Below, in pieces: positions 23,210-36,959 of a DNA stretch of 64,000 nt. Source of the DNA: Malaya genurostris (lineage: Eukaryota > Arthropoda > Insecta > Diptera > Culicidae); assembly GCF_030247185.1 (NCBI RefSeq), contig NC_080570.1, positions 150,692,641-150,756,640 on the forward strand, read 5' to 3'. Each line of letters opens with the position of its first letter. Within the stretch, counting starts at the first letter, position 1. The position numbers and the translations under genes are program-made. The notes beneath the pieces were generated by a model. It was not told the origin of the DNA. It ran no database searches and saw nothing but the letters and a program-made list of their open reading frames with translations.

Positions 23210-26200
23210 AATTGTGTAAAAACAAAGCGATATGTTTGCTAGTTTTGTTCTTATAGTGTTATTTCAGTGTAATAAAAAATGCATAGGATTTGCATACCTT
23301 GTTAAAAATCATCTTGAAAACAAGTGACATTTGGATGAATTGACCGGTGCAATGATTCTGAATGATGATTTATTTTATGACTCTAATTTTACCCCACTCT
23401 GTAGCATCTGATAATTAATTTGACAAACTTTCAATCTACACCATCCAACATGCAAACTCGGCCGTTTATTGTGGATGAGGAACTTTTAGTTTCACCAGAG
23501 CACATTACCTCATCTACATTCTAGTACACCTCCTTCCAGGAAGCTTTACTTTTCTGTTTTTTTTTACTCTCTTTTCTCGTTCCACCTGGCGCAGCAGAGT
23601 TTCCCAAACAAACATTATTCTTTCATTTTATTAAAACATCTATCCGCAATGTTTCTCCGTCACAGTAGAGGTATTTTCTCTCCCCCTTCCCCCCTCATTC
23701 ATTCCAAAATTACCCAGCAAAATACTAGCCGGATCGCAAAAGTTAGACAACAACACACCCCGTTGAAAATGAGTAGTGCCGTAAACCCTTTTTGCTAAAC
23801 AAAAAAAAATCTTTTCCTCTAGCGCACACACACACACACCCGGGTTCCGAACTATTTTTTTTGTAGAATCAACAACTCTAGTCAAGCAAGCAACCAACTA
23901 ACCAACCAACATCAGAGAAAATAAATCAGATTACCATTGTCATAAAGTAGAAGAAAAAGTAGCTTCTCTCTTCTGACAAACGAAAAATTATCCTTTCTAG
24001 CGACTGCAGCGCTACTATCGTGTTTGATCGAAGGGAAGGCCCTTGCAGCAAAAAAAAGAACACACATCGATTTCAGCACCATGTTTTTTTTAATTCTCAG
24101 CTCTCTTCCACACCTTATTTCACAAATATACTTCAAACGTAAATGTAGCTCCACCATCCACCAAAAAAAAAAAACAAAACCTATAAACCTCGCCGCCCAC
24201 AACAGGTGTGATGAAATTAAACGAGTTTTCTTCTCTCTTTTTCTCTTTCTTCTCGTATTTCGAACCGAATGTTGACCGTTACCGCGTGTACTATAACTTT
24301 TACACACACACTCTAAAAACAAACGAAATTCAGCAAACTACCACGGCTCAAACACGGTGTTTCTAGTCGGTGTGTTAATGTCGGTTGTTGGGGGTGTTTT
24401 TGTAACGTTTGCTCTGATGGCTTTGTGCTACAGGTCAGTTGTAGTACATAATAACTTCTCCTTGTGCCTAAGGTTAGTGATTTTCTTCGTTTTTTTTCTT
24501 CCAACTCTTTTACTTTTCCCATTTTACTAAATGCAAGAAAACAATAGAATTCAACCGAAAAAATAAACCAACAAAAAAAACCAGTCTAACCCCTAACAAC
24601 AAAACGTAGTGAGAGAATGAAACTAACAACTAGAACAAACAAGCAAACAAACAAACAAACGAAAAAACATAACAAAACAAAAAAGACTCACAGAAAGTAC
24701 TCGAGAGAAGAAACCACAAACAAACCACTATAAAAACATTTAAAAAAAAAAATTAGAATCATACATGTATCTCTATTTACCTGTCTTTGTGTTACTCTAA
24801 GCTAAACAAAAAAAAACAACTATCTATAATATCTAGTGCAGTTTTCTTTCCGTTTTGTCTACTACAACTCTCACTATCTGTGTTTGTTTTTGAAGTAAAT
24901 ATCTGAGTGACATCTATCCAGTCCTGGTTTTAAACGATCACAAACCAGTCTGCTTTGTTTCTTTTTTCTCGCGGCGATAATGATTCGCTGTTGTAAATTG
25001 GAATCTTTGGAATTGACATTGAAATGTAATCCATCTAGGGTAGGCAGTGCGAAATTGTAGGAAATTTTTAAATTTAAAAACTTGGAATTTGTTAAATTTA
25101 GGAGACTTGTCAGCGAACGGGAACCTGACAGCACTCCGAACTATTACCACAAACGAATTTCCAGACATGACAGTCACGATCTTTTTTTGGCACACATCTA
25201 CGGTCCTCCGAGAAACTGGCACCAATGGTGATAAATTGGTTGCACTGCTGAGTTCCCATCATCATATTCATAATGCAAATGTCAAACCGTGAGAACTCTT
25301 TCGATTCGTTAACTTATTGGTAAACATTGAGATTTTATATTTTATTTCAATTATTTAAAGTTCGTCTTGCGTTTATTTACATTAACCACAAGCGGACGAT
25401 TTACATCCGATGCGCATTATAGCAGTTAAATGAAAGTTTGAATACATCCTTTTTCCGTTTGTAGTAAAGCTACATACAATCAGTCTTTTTAGCGCTGAAG
25501 AACATCGGAAGGCTCAGGATTCAACTTCCAGGTTTGTGACATTCTGCCATGTACCACGAAAAAGTCAGAGCAGATTACATAAATTATGTGGAAAATGTAA
25601 ATCAATGGTACGAATATTTCAAAGAAATAAGCAAACCTCGTTCTTATGAAATGCTTCTGGAATGGAAAACCGTAGCTTATGTTTTTCGGTCAATTGTTCA
25701 ACTTTTCGATCCATATAATTGTTGCAAGAGGTTCGTAAAGTGTGATATGATATTTATTGAAAGTTTCTTCTCACCCGACAAACATTTTGATTCTATAATT
25801 TTAACAGCAGACTTTGACTTCAGAACTTGATTCGAGTGCGACGTAAGGAGAGACATTAAAATGTCAGCATGGTAGGCATTCTAGTGCCTGGCTGCCTCAT
25901 GCAACAAGGGACACGCCTCAAATGATACAACTGTGTCCGCCTGAATTTCGTTCTGATTTCGGTTCTGATGAAGTCATCGCCGTCAGCCGTTTGCCCGACT
26001 GTTGACAGCCGAAGGACCAGATCCGCATGTCAAAATAAGCTTTCTTTTTTTTCTAATTAATAAAATTGTTTTAGTTTGGATGTTAGTTTCGGATCGAAAA
26101 AAATGGTTTAATTCTAGTCTATATACTTTATTTATAAAAAAAGTCCAGATTTCAAAAGTTTTCCATCTGCTATGAGAGGAATATTTTCGGAGTTAAGAGA

Positions 26201-28440
26201 ATTAGTTCGTTTCATTGTGGTTCCATAGGCTCTGTTGGTGACCACCTATGTCGTTACAACATGAGCAGTCCGTATATCACAGAATTCGCATCATTGTGAA
26301 TATAATCAAACAGAACTTTGAACATTTGCTTCGAGCTGCATATTTTCATTCCATTTGGAGATTTCTCTTCGTCGATGATCTCAAAAAAAGAGCCAGTGAG
26401 CCCCGTAGTTTACTCGAGGTCTTAACTGAACTTTCTTCGTGCATTTTTCTCTCTCATTTTTCCTAAACTAAACAATGTTGATCATCAAATCCCTTTTACG
26501 ATCTTGTATAGTACCTTGTCTCGATATTTCACCCTATGACCAAATCAGCTACCTTCAGAAAGCGAACTTGGTGTTTTTCCATAATTCATTTAGCTAAAAA
26601 CTTTACCTAACTGGCCAGTCAATGTCGTTGGGCAGCAGATTGAAGACCTTACCATTGTCGTCAAGCGCCGTCCTGAACGTTTACCAAATATGCCAATCTG
26701 GAAGCAGCTAAGGATATACAGATCAAATGTAGTTGGTAATTGCTTTTATTTGTCAAATTCGATTACCTTAGGAAGTTCAAATATTGAAACGGAGATTACA
26801 CAGTAACGCGATACACAGTATCGAAATGAGTGAATTGTTGACATTTGATTTCGTTTCACTCATGGCACACTTCAACTTGAACTGTTTACAACACAATAAC
26901 TCTCGCGCTCCCCCAAGCGGTGAGTGCGGTCATTTTAGAAAGTACCGGGTACGAACCAGATTTTTTTTAAATTTTTGTAGGCACATACATGTCTTTATTA
27001 TTTATCTTTGCTATTACTCTATTACTTTCAATTATTTCCTGTCAAGATTGGAAAAGTCAGCGACTCAAAACTAAACAGAAAACTGTCTGAGGCAATGTTA
27101 AAACATAAACTTTAACAACTGTGACGAATGTCTGCGAAAAAAAATCTTTTTTTTAACGTCTGTGTAAAAATGCTAGTTTACCGACAAATCTGCAGATCTG
27201 GCATCTCTGGTGAAATTACCCGAACAACGGGAATCATTTCATACATACAACCACAAATGCAAAGTCGCCATTTTGAAATGTATTTGTTTACATTGCAAAA
27301 CATCTACTATGCCCCTTGAAATGTCGATATAGAAGAAAAGCAGAAAGAGAAAAGTAGAACTTTATTGCATAATCAATTACAATTGGAAACCAATATTTTC
27401 GATACTACGATAGCTAAAAGATCCTACGAAACGGTAGTGCTAGTGATAAAACTTTTGCTTAGAATAGTCTTGAATACTTAAAAAATATAGGGATCGTTTT
27501 AGCTGACAGGAGAACTTTATACAAACTGCGTTTGGTTTACTGCTGCCGGATATTGTTCCTAGTCATATCACCACTAGACTATAGTTGACAGTTTGCAACG
27601 CTTATTTACGACAGCTAACGAAGAATTTCGAACTAGTACATAGCTAAATTCTTCCAGCTATTAGATTATCGGTAAGAAAAAATCACACTGTAGCAAACCG
27701 TACTGGTGTAATTCATCACAAACGCATTGCAATGGATATGAATAGGATCCTACTCATTTTTGAGCAATTTTTTTTCGAGCGTGTAGATGATTCATGTGAC
27801 TATAAAAAGGTTCACTTGTAAAATAGGAAGATTCGATTGTTGTTTCTGTGCATAAAATTTCAAGCACATATCCAACTTCAAACTTACTGTGCGTCCATGT
27901 TCAAGTTCAACCCGAGTGCCGTACACGAATGAACACAGTACGTACGCCGGGCACATGCTAGGTACGGTTGAACCAGCGATAGAGGAAAAAAACAGAACAA
28001 AGCAAAAACAAAACAAGTTCGATAGTAATCAAAGTGAAAGAAGGGTGAGTATAGTAGGAGCGAAACAAAACTGAGCGTGTGGCCATATTAGTTTGAACCG
28101 TGTACGTAGTACCGTGTTCTTCCAATTTTTTTTGGATCTTGTACTAGAATGATCCAAAGTTTGATGAATGCGGCTCAACATCCAATAATCACGAAACCTG
28201 CAGAAAATTAATATTGAACGATTTAGAAGATACTGGAAGGTTTAAGTTGGATCATTAATTTTAGTGATCATTCAAGCCTTCGAGCATAACAAGTGCTTGA
28301 CGTTCTTAGAGTATTAGAAAACTCATACAAAATACATTCCAACGGTAGCAAGTAGAGTAAATGTAGCACCTACAATGACAGTTTTCATTTTTTTTCTTGA
28401 AAACACATTTGTAGATATTGTTGATAAACTTGTCTATAGC
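23210..28440. other. Gene-poor stretch, probably intergenic or intronic
   Basis: The 23.6-24.9 kb part is A/C-rich with many AAAC/CAAA tracts, for example near 24638-24665, similar in texture to the 3' untranslated region at 62.2-63.4 kb. An open frame of 93 codons at 25549-25830 (+) has fairly even composition and starts MYHEKVRADY, but no domain was recognised and no splice context supports it. A block near 27180-27245 has the 'aaatctgcagatctggcatctc' motif shared with 31083-31330. Confidence 0.4.
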
Positions 28441-28441
28441 A

Positions 28442-28764
28442 GGCCTTACACGTGACAATATTATTGTCAATCCAAAGTATTGTCAATACCGTCAATCCAA
28501 TTGACTTGGTAACTGGAGTCCGCATTTTTCGAGAAAATCAAGCGTTTGGAGCTTCAAATATTGCAAATGAATATTAAAATATAGAGATAAGAGATTATTG
28601 CACATATTTAACAGTTTCTCTCTGGAGAGAAAGTATTGTTGGATTGATGAGCAGTTTTGATTTTTTTGACAATATTTTCGTCAATCCAATGAAGTTTCCA
28701 TTACACGATCAAAAGTATTGTCAATACTCCTTGTATTGACAATAATATTGTCTCGTGTAAGGGC
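28442..28764. mobile_element. MITE-like element with about 28-bp inverted ends
   Basis: The ends are inverted copies of 'CCTTACACG(T/A)GACAATATTATTGTCAAT', nearly perfect. 'AAGTATTGTCAATAC' and 'gtcaatccaa' recur inside in both orientations. About 320 bp, no coding capacity. The superfamily is unknown to me, and I could not fix the target duplication with certainty. Confidence 0.75.
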
Positions 28765-29289
28765 AGCTTATCGATAATTTCTGAAATGGACATTGTGGTA
28801 ATCTGGAACCACTGTTCACCGATGTAGGCGAGCGTTATTCGTGTACAAGTTCAGGGTTGAACATGACTTGAGAGTTTGGTATAAGAATAGAACTTCTGCG
28901 AGCATGTTGTTCGGTTTTTTCTTTAGGAGGCTGATTCAAATCATTCGTTAGTCCCACGACAAAAGGGCCTAACTGCAAATGACAGTTTCTCTTTGTTTAC
29001 TTTTTCTTCTACGATTCACTGGATTGATTTCATATTTATCGTCTTACTCTTCGTGAAACATTCAAGTTAAAACCACAAGTTTTCGATTTATGTTGAAAAC
29101 TTTCGAGAAATTGCAGTAATGGCTCCGTAATAATAATAAAAAAAAGTGAACAATGAGAGGCTCTCATGCGCAGTAGGGCATTTTTGTCGTGGGACTATCG
29201 CAATATACATCTTCGATTGGATGAATTTGAAATTCCGCCCATTTCAAATGTTGATCTAGCACATTTTATTCATCCGTCAAAGTAAGCCG

Positions 29290-29420
29290 AGGTGCCAGTT
29301 TTTTTGCAGATTCGTCTGTAAATTTACAATGACGTTTTTGTTTTTCGTTCAATAGACCGATGCTAGCGCGACATAATTTATAAAGCATCTACCAGTTGGC
29401 AAACTTTTATTGAATTTGCA
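29290..29420. repeat. Degenerate 'cagatttgtcagtaaat' repeat
   Basis: Contains 'gccagtttttttgcagattcgtctgtaaatttac', split over two short motifs, similar to the block at 31083-31330 ('ttgccaggtctgcagatttgtc'). Possibly the end of a dispersed element. Limits uncertain. Confidence 0.35.
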
Positions 29421-30509
29421 GACTTGTTCACTTCTGCCCAAAGACATTCGAAACTTTCACCGAGAATCTCTGTTTGTTATTGAGGAAGGCCAGGGGTCTG
29501 AACATTTGTCTTCACATTTCTGTTCTAACTCGCAGACTGACAGACATTGCCTGAAATATTCAATAGAGTCATTTGAAATTCACAAAAAATGTCTGAAAAT
29601 TACAAAGAAAAAAACAAAAGTTTCGGAGAATCAGTTTAACATATTTTTTCTTCGCGTGACACTTATTCATCAGAGACTCTGCTTTCAGCCGAGATGCCAG
29701 GTCTTTTCTGAGTGAAGCTGAGATGCCAGGTCTCATCTAGTGAGGTCGGATTTTTCAAATTACTCGATTGGCATATTGTTGCAAAACTGAAATGTAGAGG
29801 CGCTACTTGTTTAGAGATGATACTTTCAACAAGAGCTGTCAAATCGGTAGAAAAATTTCTAATTTCTCCACCTTTTCAACGATTTCTTATGAAAACGGGC
29901 AAATTCATTTGAAAAATCATAGTAGAAGTTGAAGAAAAAGTTTTTGCTCTGAGGTGGTAATGTTGATCTTAGTTCATTGTGCGAAATCTATCGTTTATTC
30001 AGAATGGAACATTAAACTTGGTTTGATACCATTTTTGAAATGCCTGTAAATAACAAATAAAGTATCCAAAATAAATAGTACTCGATTGCTATATATTCTA
30101 GTACTCGAGAAATCAACATTACATTGGTTTCTGTTTAAAAAATGTTGATCCGAAAAAACCTAACCTTACCCAATTTCACACATTTCTGACGATTTTCCAT
30201 ATTTAATCGTAGTTCACACTAAAAAAATAGTAGTAATCACTTTCAAATCGATTTTCTTCTACTCCCAGTGTACTTTTATTGCTGATATCTATTTGTACTA
30301 TTGAATAAACGATAAAAATGTTGCAAATCACTATTGCCGATATGAAAATTTTCGAAGGAATCCACCTTTTCTTGGTTCCATTTTACATTGGCTGGTGTCG
30401 CTACAGGTAAATCAGCTTTGCGACAATGTGCCAATTGCTCAATAAGCGAGTACAATTTTAAATCCATTCGATTAAATTTTAATCGATTATCTGGGTTATA
30501 AATCGATTA

Positions 30510-31055
30510 CTAAATTAATTCTTCGAAGAAAGTAATTAGGTTTTACATAAACATGACATAACCTCACAAAATGAACATTTTTTTGACAGAGGTTCAATTT
30601 TTGAATTAAAAAATTGCAAGTCGCCTCACACTAAACAGAATTATACAAATATCGCTCCTTGATGCTGGAAACGCATACAGAGCAATCTTTTTCGTCATTT
30701 TTCAATTTTTAATTTGCAGTTGCAAAACAAACCAAAGACACGGCAGCTTGCTGTCAAAGATGAACTTGATTCATCGGCAGTTCATTTGTATCGTCATCGT
30801 GTGAAACCTAATTGAATGATTCGATCGATTAGGTTTTGCACGATGACCACTCGAATGAACTACCAATGAACTGCCGATGAATCAAGTTCACCTTTGGACA
30901 GCTATCAGTGGTTTGTTTACATATCTGTTAACACGTATTCAAATTAGAATGAACGCAATGAACACAAACAAACCAGCTGTCAAAATTGATTCATTTTGTT
31001 AATTTTTGTGAGGTTATGTTATGTTCGTGCAAAACCTAATTCAACTAATCAAATT
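30510..31055. mobile_element. Nested palindromic element
   Basis: The outer inverted arms at about 30515-30600 and 30975-31050 share 'gtgaggttatgt(t/c)atgtt' and 'aaaacctaatt' in opposite orientation. In the middle, 30727-30916 is a palindrome: ACAAACCA ... TGGTTTGT at the ends, then 'tgaacttgattcatcggcag' and 'cagttcatt' paired on both sides, and AAACCTAAT/ATTAGGTT at the centre. No coding capacity. Fits a foldback MITE, possibly one inserted into a relative. Confidence 0.7.
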
Positions 31056-31082
31056 GGTATTACAACATCCCTAGACAAGTCT

Positions 31083-31330
31083 CTTCAAAGCAGAGTTGCC
31101 AGGTCTGCAGATTTGTCAGTAAATCTGCAGATCTCGTATATAGTGCTGCAGACATTGTTTGTTGCAGACTTTTGAAAATCGAGTTTGTCGCAGACTTTCG
31201 TCAAAAATTACAGACTTTTGAAATCGCGTTTGGTTTTTTTTTTTGCTCGTCCAGTCAGTTTAGCGTATAATACTTTGTAAAGTAATTGCTGCCTGCAGAC
31301 ATTTTTTCGGATTTACTGACTGTTGCTACT
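31083..31330. repeat. Repeat rich in 'gcagac' / 'tctgcagat' motifs
   Basis: Internal repetition of 'ttgcagacttttgaaa' and 'aaatctgcagat'. Related short blocks at 365-465, 27180-27245 and 29290-29420 indicate a dispersed family. Confidence 0.45.
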
Positions 31331-34199
31331 TTGTCAGAAGATATTTGAGATTTTTATCTGGCATCCTGCATCCATCTCTCTGAAGCTGCTGCATTTTTTC
31401 TTCAGCAGATTTTTAAAATTGCCCATTTTTGAACTCCTCAAACCGTTTCCGTGCGTCATACTTCATAGAGCACTTCAAGAGATCAAGATGTTTTACCTGG
31501 CATAGGTCTGAAACGAATGATTCTGGAATGAATGCTAGCTCTCTGTGCTGAGAATCATTGAAAAGTATAAATTGATAAATTGAAAATTTAAAGAACAAAA
31601 ATACAGTTTTCAAAAGACGAAACATCTAGAAAAGGGTCATCTGCTTGGTGTTTTAAGTAGTTCAATTTAGTAGCCCAATAATAAGATACTCGGCGAAAGC
31701 AGACAATAGAAAAACCATTGCCAATTGACGTAACATGACGTAGAACAAACGCCAATCGGGCGGTATTTTTGGTTTTGAAACCTGTCTCAGTAGACCGCGA
31801 TTCTGATTCAAGTGATTTCGAGCTTCCGTGCCACCGCACACCAACAAGTGACGACTTGCATCAAAGCTACTACAAGAATACCATCAGCCCGTATTCAACA
31901 GTGTTGTGAATGCTCTGATAGAGTCGGTCAGTCAAATGCGAGCACATCAGAGGAGGCCATTTTGGAAGGAAAACGCGAGTCGCTTATTATTAGTGTGTGT
32001 GGATACTGACGGTTGTTCAATATGATGAAGCCACTGAAGAATTTGCACTCACATCGTCATTACTAGTGAATTTAAAGAAAAATGATAACCCAATCTAAAC
32101 AAACATTCCTCTAATAAACGCCACTCTTTAAAAGGTTTAAAAACTCCACTGTGACACAATCGATTCGAATCAAACTATAACAGAACGATTCACCGTATTT
32201 CGGTTCAATCATGATAGATATTTTGTACTACGTTTCTTTATTTTCTCTAATGCTTTTAGAAATACAATCTTTGAGTTTGATACATCAGAGTTTCTGTATA
32301 CGCTAATAACTATTTATATTTCAATTTTTCGGTTTCACATTTATCACACAATTTGCAGAACAGTCACAGAAAAAAAAGACTTTCACATGTCAATCCTATA
32401 CTAAACATTTTGTATCAAAAGTCCTGTCCACAGAAGAAAAAAAACTGGTTGATTCCACAACCAACCAAGCGGCCATTCAATTGTTATTATTGAAATAACT
32501 TTACTCAAAAACTCTACAAATAAGTGTAGTTTCGTTTCCAAATTCAACTCAAAATTCCACCAAAAAAAATCCAAGCAAAACTGTTCGATAAAATCCAGAA
32601 AAAAATGCCCTCAATCTGTCTCTGTTTCCAACTTTTGTAAACTGTCTCTAAATCTACCCCATCTCTCTTTCTCTCTCTGTCTGTCTGTCTGTCTGCATGA
32701 GTACTCAATGTTTAACTGTCTGTTTTGCCATCGCAAAAAAAAATACACTGCTTCTGACATGTACCGTTTGGAAAACAAACGAAAGACCAAAGATCAACAA
32801 ACGATCCCGGATATTGCCTCACTGTGTTTGCTGCAAAACAAAAAAACTCATAACCAGATGGCGCAGTTTCTTCACCCCATTCAACACAAAATCTCATACT
32901 TACTGCACAATTACATTGTTTTATTTTTCGTTTTAGTTTTGGTTTTTGTTTCTTCTTCTTATGATTATTCTTATTATTATTGCTATTCGGTATCGATATT
33001 TGTTGTCAGATCAATCAGAAACATTAGAGAACGAACGAACTCTTACTCCTTGCAGTACAACACATATTGCTCTCTAGTACAAAACCAGTTTCTCTATATA
33101 TATATATATTATATACGAAGTACGATTTTCCGTTCCAATATATGGCTGTGAGTACTTTTGTGAAACTAAACATTCCTATCGTATCTATTCAGGTAATACA
33201 TTAAAAAATAAGTCGAACAATACAACCCTTCAAAATACAAAACCCACTGTAAATATGTAACTAAATGATTTCATCTATTTCTTCTTTTCTCACTTACCTA
33301 AAACTATGTTATTACTAGTTGCAATTATTGACTTGAAAAGCCCACCTTTGTGTTTGAGATTCTTTCGTAACCAACCAACTCCTTCATACGTTAGGTTCTT
33401 GGAATGCACTTTCAGTTTCAGGCGAATGGCTTCTGTGCATGCTAACTCTTGTCGTTGACGTTTGTTTCATAGTTTTTGGTAGAAGAGACGTGCTTGCAAC
33501 TTAATTTTTTTAATTAGTCTAGTCTAGTGTTTGTGTGTGTTTTCTAGATAGTGCAATAAAGATATGAGGAAAAACTTGAATTGTCTGAATGTCGCAACCA
33601 AAGTAAAGCAAATAACCAACTGTTCACTGTAAAATGTGGAGAGAGAAAAAAAACCTTTAACTAGCAGTGCAGAAAGAATTGGTTGACATCTATGAGACTG
33701 CCGCAAAAATTTACTGATTAGGGACTGACTGATAATTCGAAGAAGAAGTAAACGAAAAAAAAAAACGATAGGGAAAAACTGTCTGCTATGAAACAATTTG
33801 ATTTACTTTTCAACAATAATATATATCTTATTAACCTAAAAGTTTAGAAAAATTAACCGATATATCCGATTAGTTTTTTTATCTATATACTCTACATGCG
33901 GGCTGTCAATGCTCGAACCTAAACCGCCATATTTTCAACCGAAATTGATCAAATGTTTGTGATTTTTTCCTGCCGCCTACGACTCGAACGCAAATGATTC
34001 AAAAACATAACAAACGAAACAAAACAAAACAAAACCAAAAACGATTTGCCACCAATCGTTACACCTGCGTCGTTGTTTTTGTTGTTGTTGTTGCTGTTGT
34101 TGTGGTGGTGGTTGTGATTGATCCCGTTCGAAACACGTTGAAACACGCGAAAACCAAAAAACGAAAATCAAAAACGAAAAAACTATAACGCGAGCACAG
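31331..34199. other. Gene-poor, low-complexity stretch upstream of the first recognised exon
   Basis: Contains a CT/CTGT microsatellite (about 32660-32694), a TA tract near 33097-33115 and a GTT/GTG tract at about 34072-34121. No exon was recognised. The GTT tract creates a hydrophobic poly-Val open frame that ends at TAA 34186-34188, just before the exon. It is likely intron, but it could also hold an alternative 5' exon. Confidence 0.4.
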
Positions 34200-34358
34200 A
34201 AAGAAAACCACTCGCCTTAAATACGACCCACCGTACGTGAAGAAACCGATGGCGAAGTACGTGGGCGGGGCCGCCAACGCCAACCACCACTCCCAGGATG
34301 ACATCTCGCTCGAGGGTTCCAATAAAATGATGTTCGGCAACCAGACGACGCAGTTTAG
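34200..34358 (+). CDS. Exon of an unidentified + strand gene (first one recognised)
   Basis: The frame encodes a basic start, KKTTRLKYDPPYVKKPM, then SQDDISLEGSNKMMFG and NQTTQF. GC content and codon use stand out from the flanks. The donor at 34359 (AG|GTGAGT) is strong and leaves phase 2, which matches the next exon (AG+A = Arg). The 5' edge is less sure: an in-frame TAA at 34186-34188 limits it, and the AG before 34200 has only a weak pyrimidine tract; AGs just before 34195 or 34204 are alternatives. The basic patch followed by polar sequence would suit a juxtamembrane segment of a receptor tail, but that is only a guess. I do not recognise the protein. Confidence 0.75.
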
Positions 34359-35069
34359 GTGAGTAGTCCCAATACCAGTCCGTCCGATGTGAGGGCGGCT
34401 CTGCGGTCGCCGGCCACTAAATATCAGCTGACAGAGCAGGCAGGGTTTCTAACAGGGTCGACCACCGACAACGATGACGACGACACTGACGTTGAAAAAA
34501 GAAAGAACTGGCTGGGCAGGCTCGGGTGACTTCCGTGTAGCGTGGGCAGACAGATAGATGTAAGAAGATTTTCGTTTAGGGGCGGTATTAGACTGTCAAT
34601 TGAAATGTTTCAAGCAAGATTCAGGGACTACAATTCGGGGGTATTGGGTTCGAGTCGATTGTGATGAGAATATGCTGAAGTGTATTTACTGGAAATATCG
34701 CACCCACGATGATAGTTTCAAAAGAGTTATTCTGTTTAAAAATAGTTCATAAATAACTGACAAACTGTGTTCATTTTTATTTTTCATTTCGAAGACCGTT
34801 TAATTTTTATGATATCAATATTATATTTTATTATTCTTTATAGAGTTCAGAAATAAGAATGCACATATCTCAGCGAAAATCGGATAAAATAATTTCAAGA
34901 ACCAAATCCGGATAAAAAATGTAAATCAAAATATGGACTTAGATTTTCCAGTCGAACTAATACCCAACAAAATAACAGTTTAAATAAAAATAAGGGAAAT
35001 CCCACATTTAGAAACAATCCACGGGATGGTACAATACCGAAACAGAACGGCTACGGACAATTTCGCCAA

Positions 35070-35640
35070 TTGTTCAGTAATCAATATATACCGTTTTTCG
35101 AAATTCGTTCGTTTAACGGCTTTACTGCTTTTTCGTCAAAGTGTATCTTTTTTGCCGAAAAATGGCTGAATCTTTTGCTGAACTCTTCAATGATTAACAA
35201 TTATCCCGAAATCAGTAGAAACTTTCACCGAAATCTGCCGATATTTCGAAACATGTGTTATCTTTTGCCGAAATTCGGTAAGAATCTATGATCTATTCAG
35301 TAAGTATAGTAACTACAAATTATTGTTGATTGTTTATCGAAAGCGTCTTCTGTACGTACGCGAAATATAATTAATGTGATGTATTTAGTTGTTTGTTTAT
35401 GCAAAACTAAAATAAAATCTTGGATGTTTATGATGTAAAACGACGGAATTATATTTTCGCTTTCAACTACTGATGTCTCAGTGATTCATGAATTTCACTT
35501 CGTTGCTGTAATGACTGACGCTTGCCAAATTTAAGATTACCGAAACTCGAAGCAATTTTAGCTTTTGCCGAATTCATTACCGAGGTCTCGGGGGTGCAAA
35601 TCTCAGCAATTATTTTGCCGAGATTCAACGAAAAAAAAGT
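35070..35640. repeat. Degenerate repeat with 'ttttgccgaaattcggt' motif
   Basis: The motif TTTTGCCGAA(A/T)TTC and variants recur at about 35147, 35268, 35563 and 35612, separated by 'cgaaattcg'-like palindromic pieces. Old repeat, family unknown. Confidence 0.4.
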
Positions 35641-35999
35641 TTTCACAATCGATTTTTTTGCATCGTGAATATATTTATCCTCTTTTTGAACTGTAATTTT
35701 TGAAGTCATATTTCGTAATAGAAAAATAGATAAGATCCTGGAAAGCGATTATTTTCCGACGAAAAAATCGGTCGTGTTTTTATACGGTTTTTGCACTGAT
35801 CCCACTGCCGGATCTTGTATCGGAATCGCTGTGAAAGTCTCATTTTCAAACTCTGGAAAATCTGGACCAAAGCTCTCCATTTCCAAAGTTAAGTGAAATA
35901 GCTCAACTTCCAGTATAGTTTGCTTAGAGAAAGAGTTCAGGGCGCTATAAGCTAATTAAACGGAAATACGGAAATTGAAAGGCAAATACAAAAAAAAAT

Positions 36000-36480
36000 A
36001 GTATTCTGGTTCCGTGTGGTAAACTTTTTTGTCAAATATTTCTGCGATAGTTTATTCAAAGAACAACTGCTGCACGGTTAAAGTAAAGTACCCAATAATG
36101 TGTATTATTCGAAGTAAAACGTTTTTGACAAATTCTCCTGCGACAGTTTATTTAATAGAAAAAAAAAACTGCTGCACGGTTAATATAAAGTGCCTATTTT
36201 AGTATATTACTCGATCAACTTCCAACAAACCCTCAATTTGATTCAATGAAAATGCTCAAAATACGGTAGTTTTATGGTTCCGTGTAGTTAATCTTTTTGA
36301 TACATATTTTTGCAGCAGTTAACTTAAAAAAATTCTTCATGGTCAAAATAAAGTACCTATTTTTGTGTATTATTCGATCAATTTCCGACAAACCCTAAAC
36401 TTTTTAATGAAATCACAGAACATAAGGTAGTTTTCTGGTTCCGTGTGGTTAATCTTTTTGACACATGATCCATAGAAATA
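36000..36480. repeat. Short tandem duplication array, roughly 100-165 bp units
   Basis: 'ctggttccgtgt(g/a)g' recurs at about 36006, 36271 and 36437. 'ctgctgcacggtta' occurs near 36068 and 36170, with a variant near 36333 ('cttcatggtcaaaataaag'). 'tattattcga' marks further copies. Three to four degenerate units; non-coding. Confidence 0.6.
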
Positions 36481-36959
36481 AAATGTAGCTCATTGAAAAG
36501 TTGTTAGATTTTTTATATTATTTTTACTAAAATCGAATTGAATTGAGAAAACCTTTTTTACACGAAAAATTTGAAATAACGCGATGTTTTATTTAATTCT
36601 CGCAAAGTTTAATTTACGCACCCTCGAATTCGCGCGTAAATTAAGGTTCCAGTGTTTCTGCTAGTTGGTCCAGTGATCTTCACTTGGTCTTGTATAAGTC
36701 TTAGTGGGGAAAAAGTGTGGTATTGGAGTATCATTCCCTAAGAGGCTAGAAGTTTGTGAATCATCCACGAACTCTTTCAGGCTCTCTACTGAGGACTTTC
36801 TCCATTCCACCGTTTTTATAACATATTCAGACTATACTCGTTCGCCTCTACCAAGGCTTTATATTTTTTGAAGAGCCATTCCACCTCTACTTTATTCATT
36901 TTTCAAGTCTGGAGCTAAAAACATAATTCGCGGAGCTTCCAATTGTTTCCAGCCATTCC

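Noticed and set aside
23640..24900. A second gene's 3' untranslated region
   Set aside because: The A/C-rich texture resembles 62.2-63.4 kb, but no coding exon, stop codon context or clear poly(A) arrangement was found next to it.
25549..25830. 93-codon open frame starting MYHEKVRADY
   Set aside because: Even composition made it attractive, but there is no recognised domain, no splice signals in phase, and length is within chance for this AT-rich DNA.
33994..34188. Open frame with a long Val-rich hydrophobic run in the same frame as the exon at 34200
   Set aside because: The Val run comes from a GTT/GTG microsatellite, and the frame stops at TAA 34186-34188 before the exon. A transmembrane segment is not supported.
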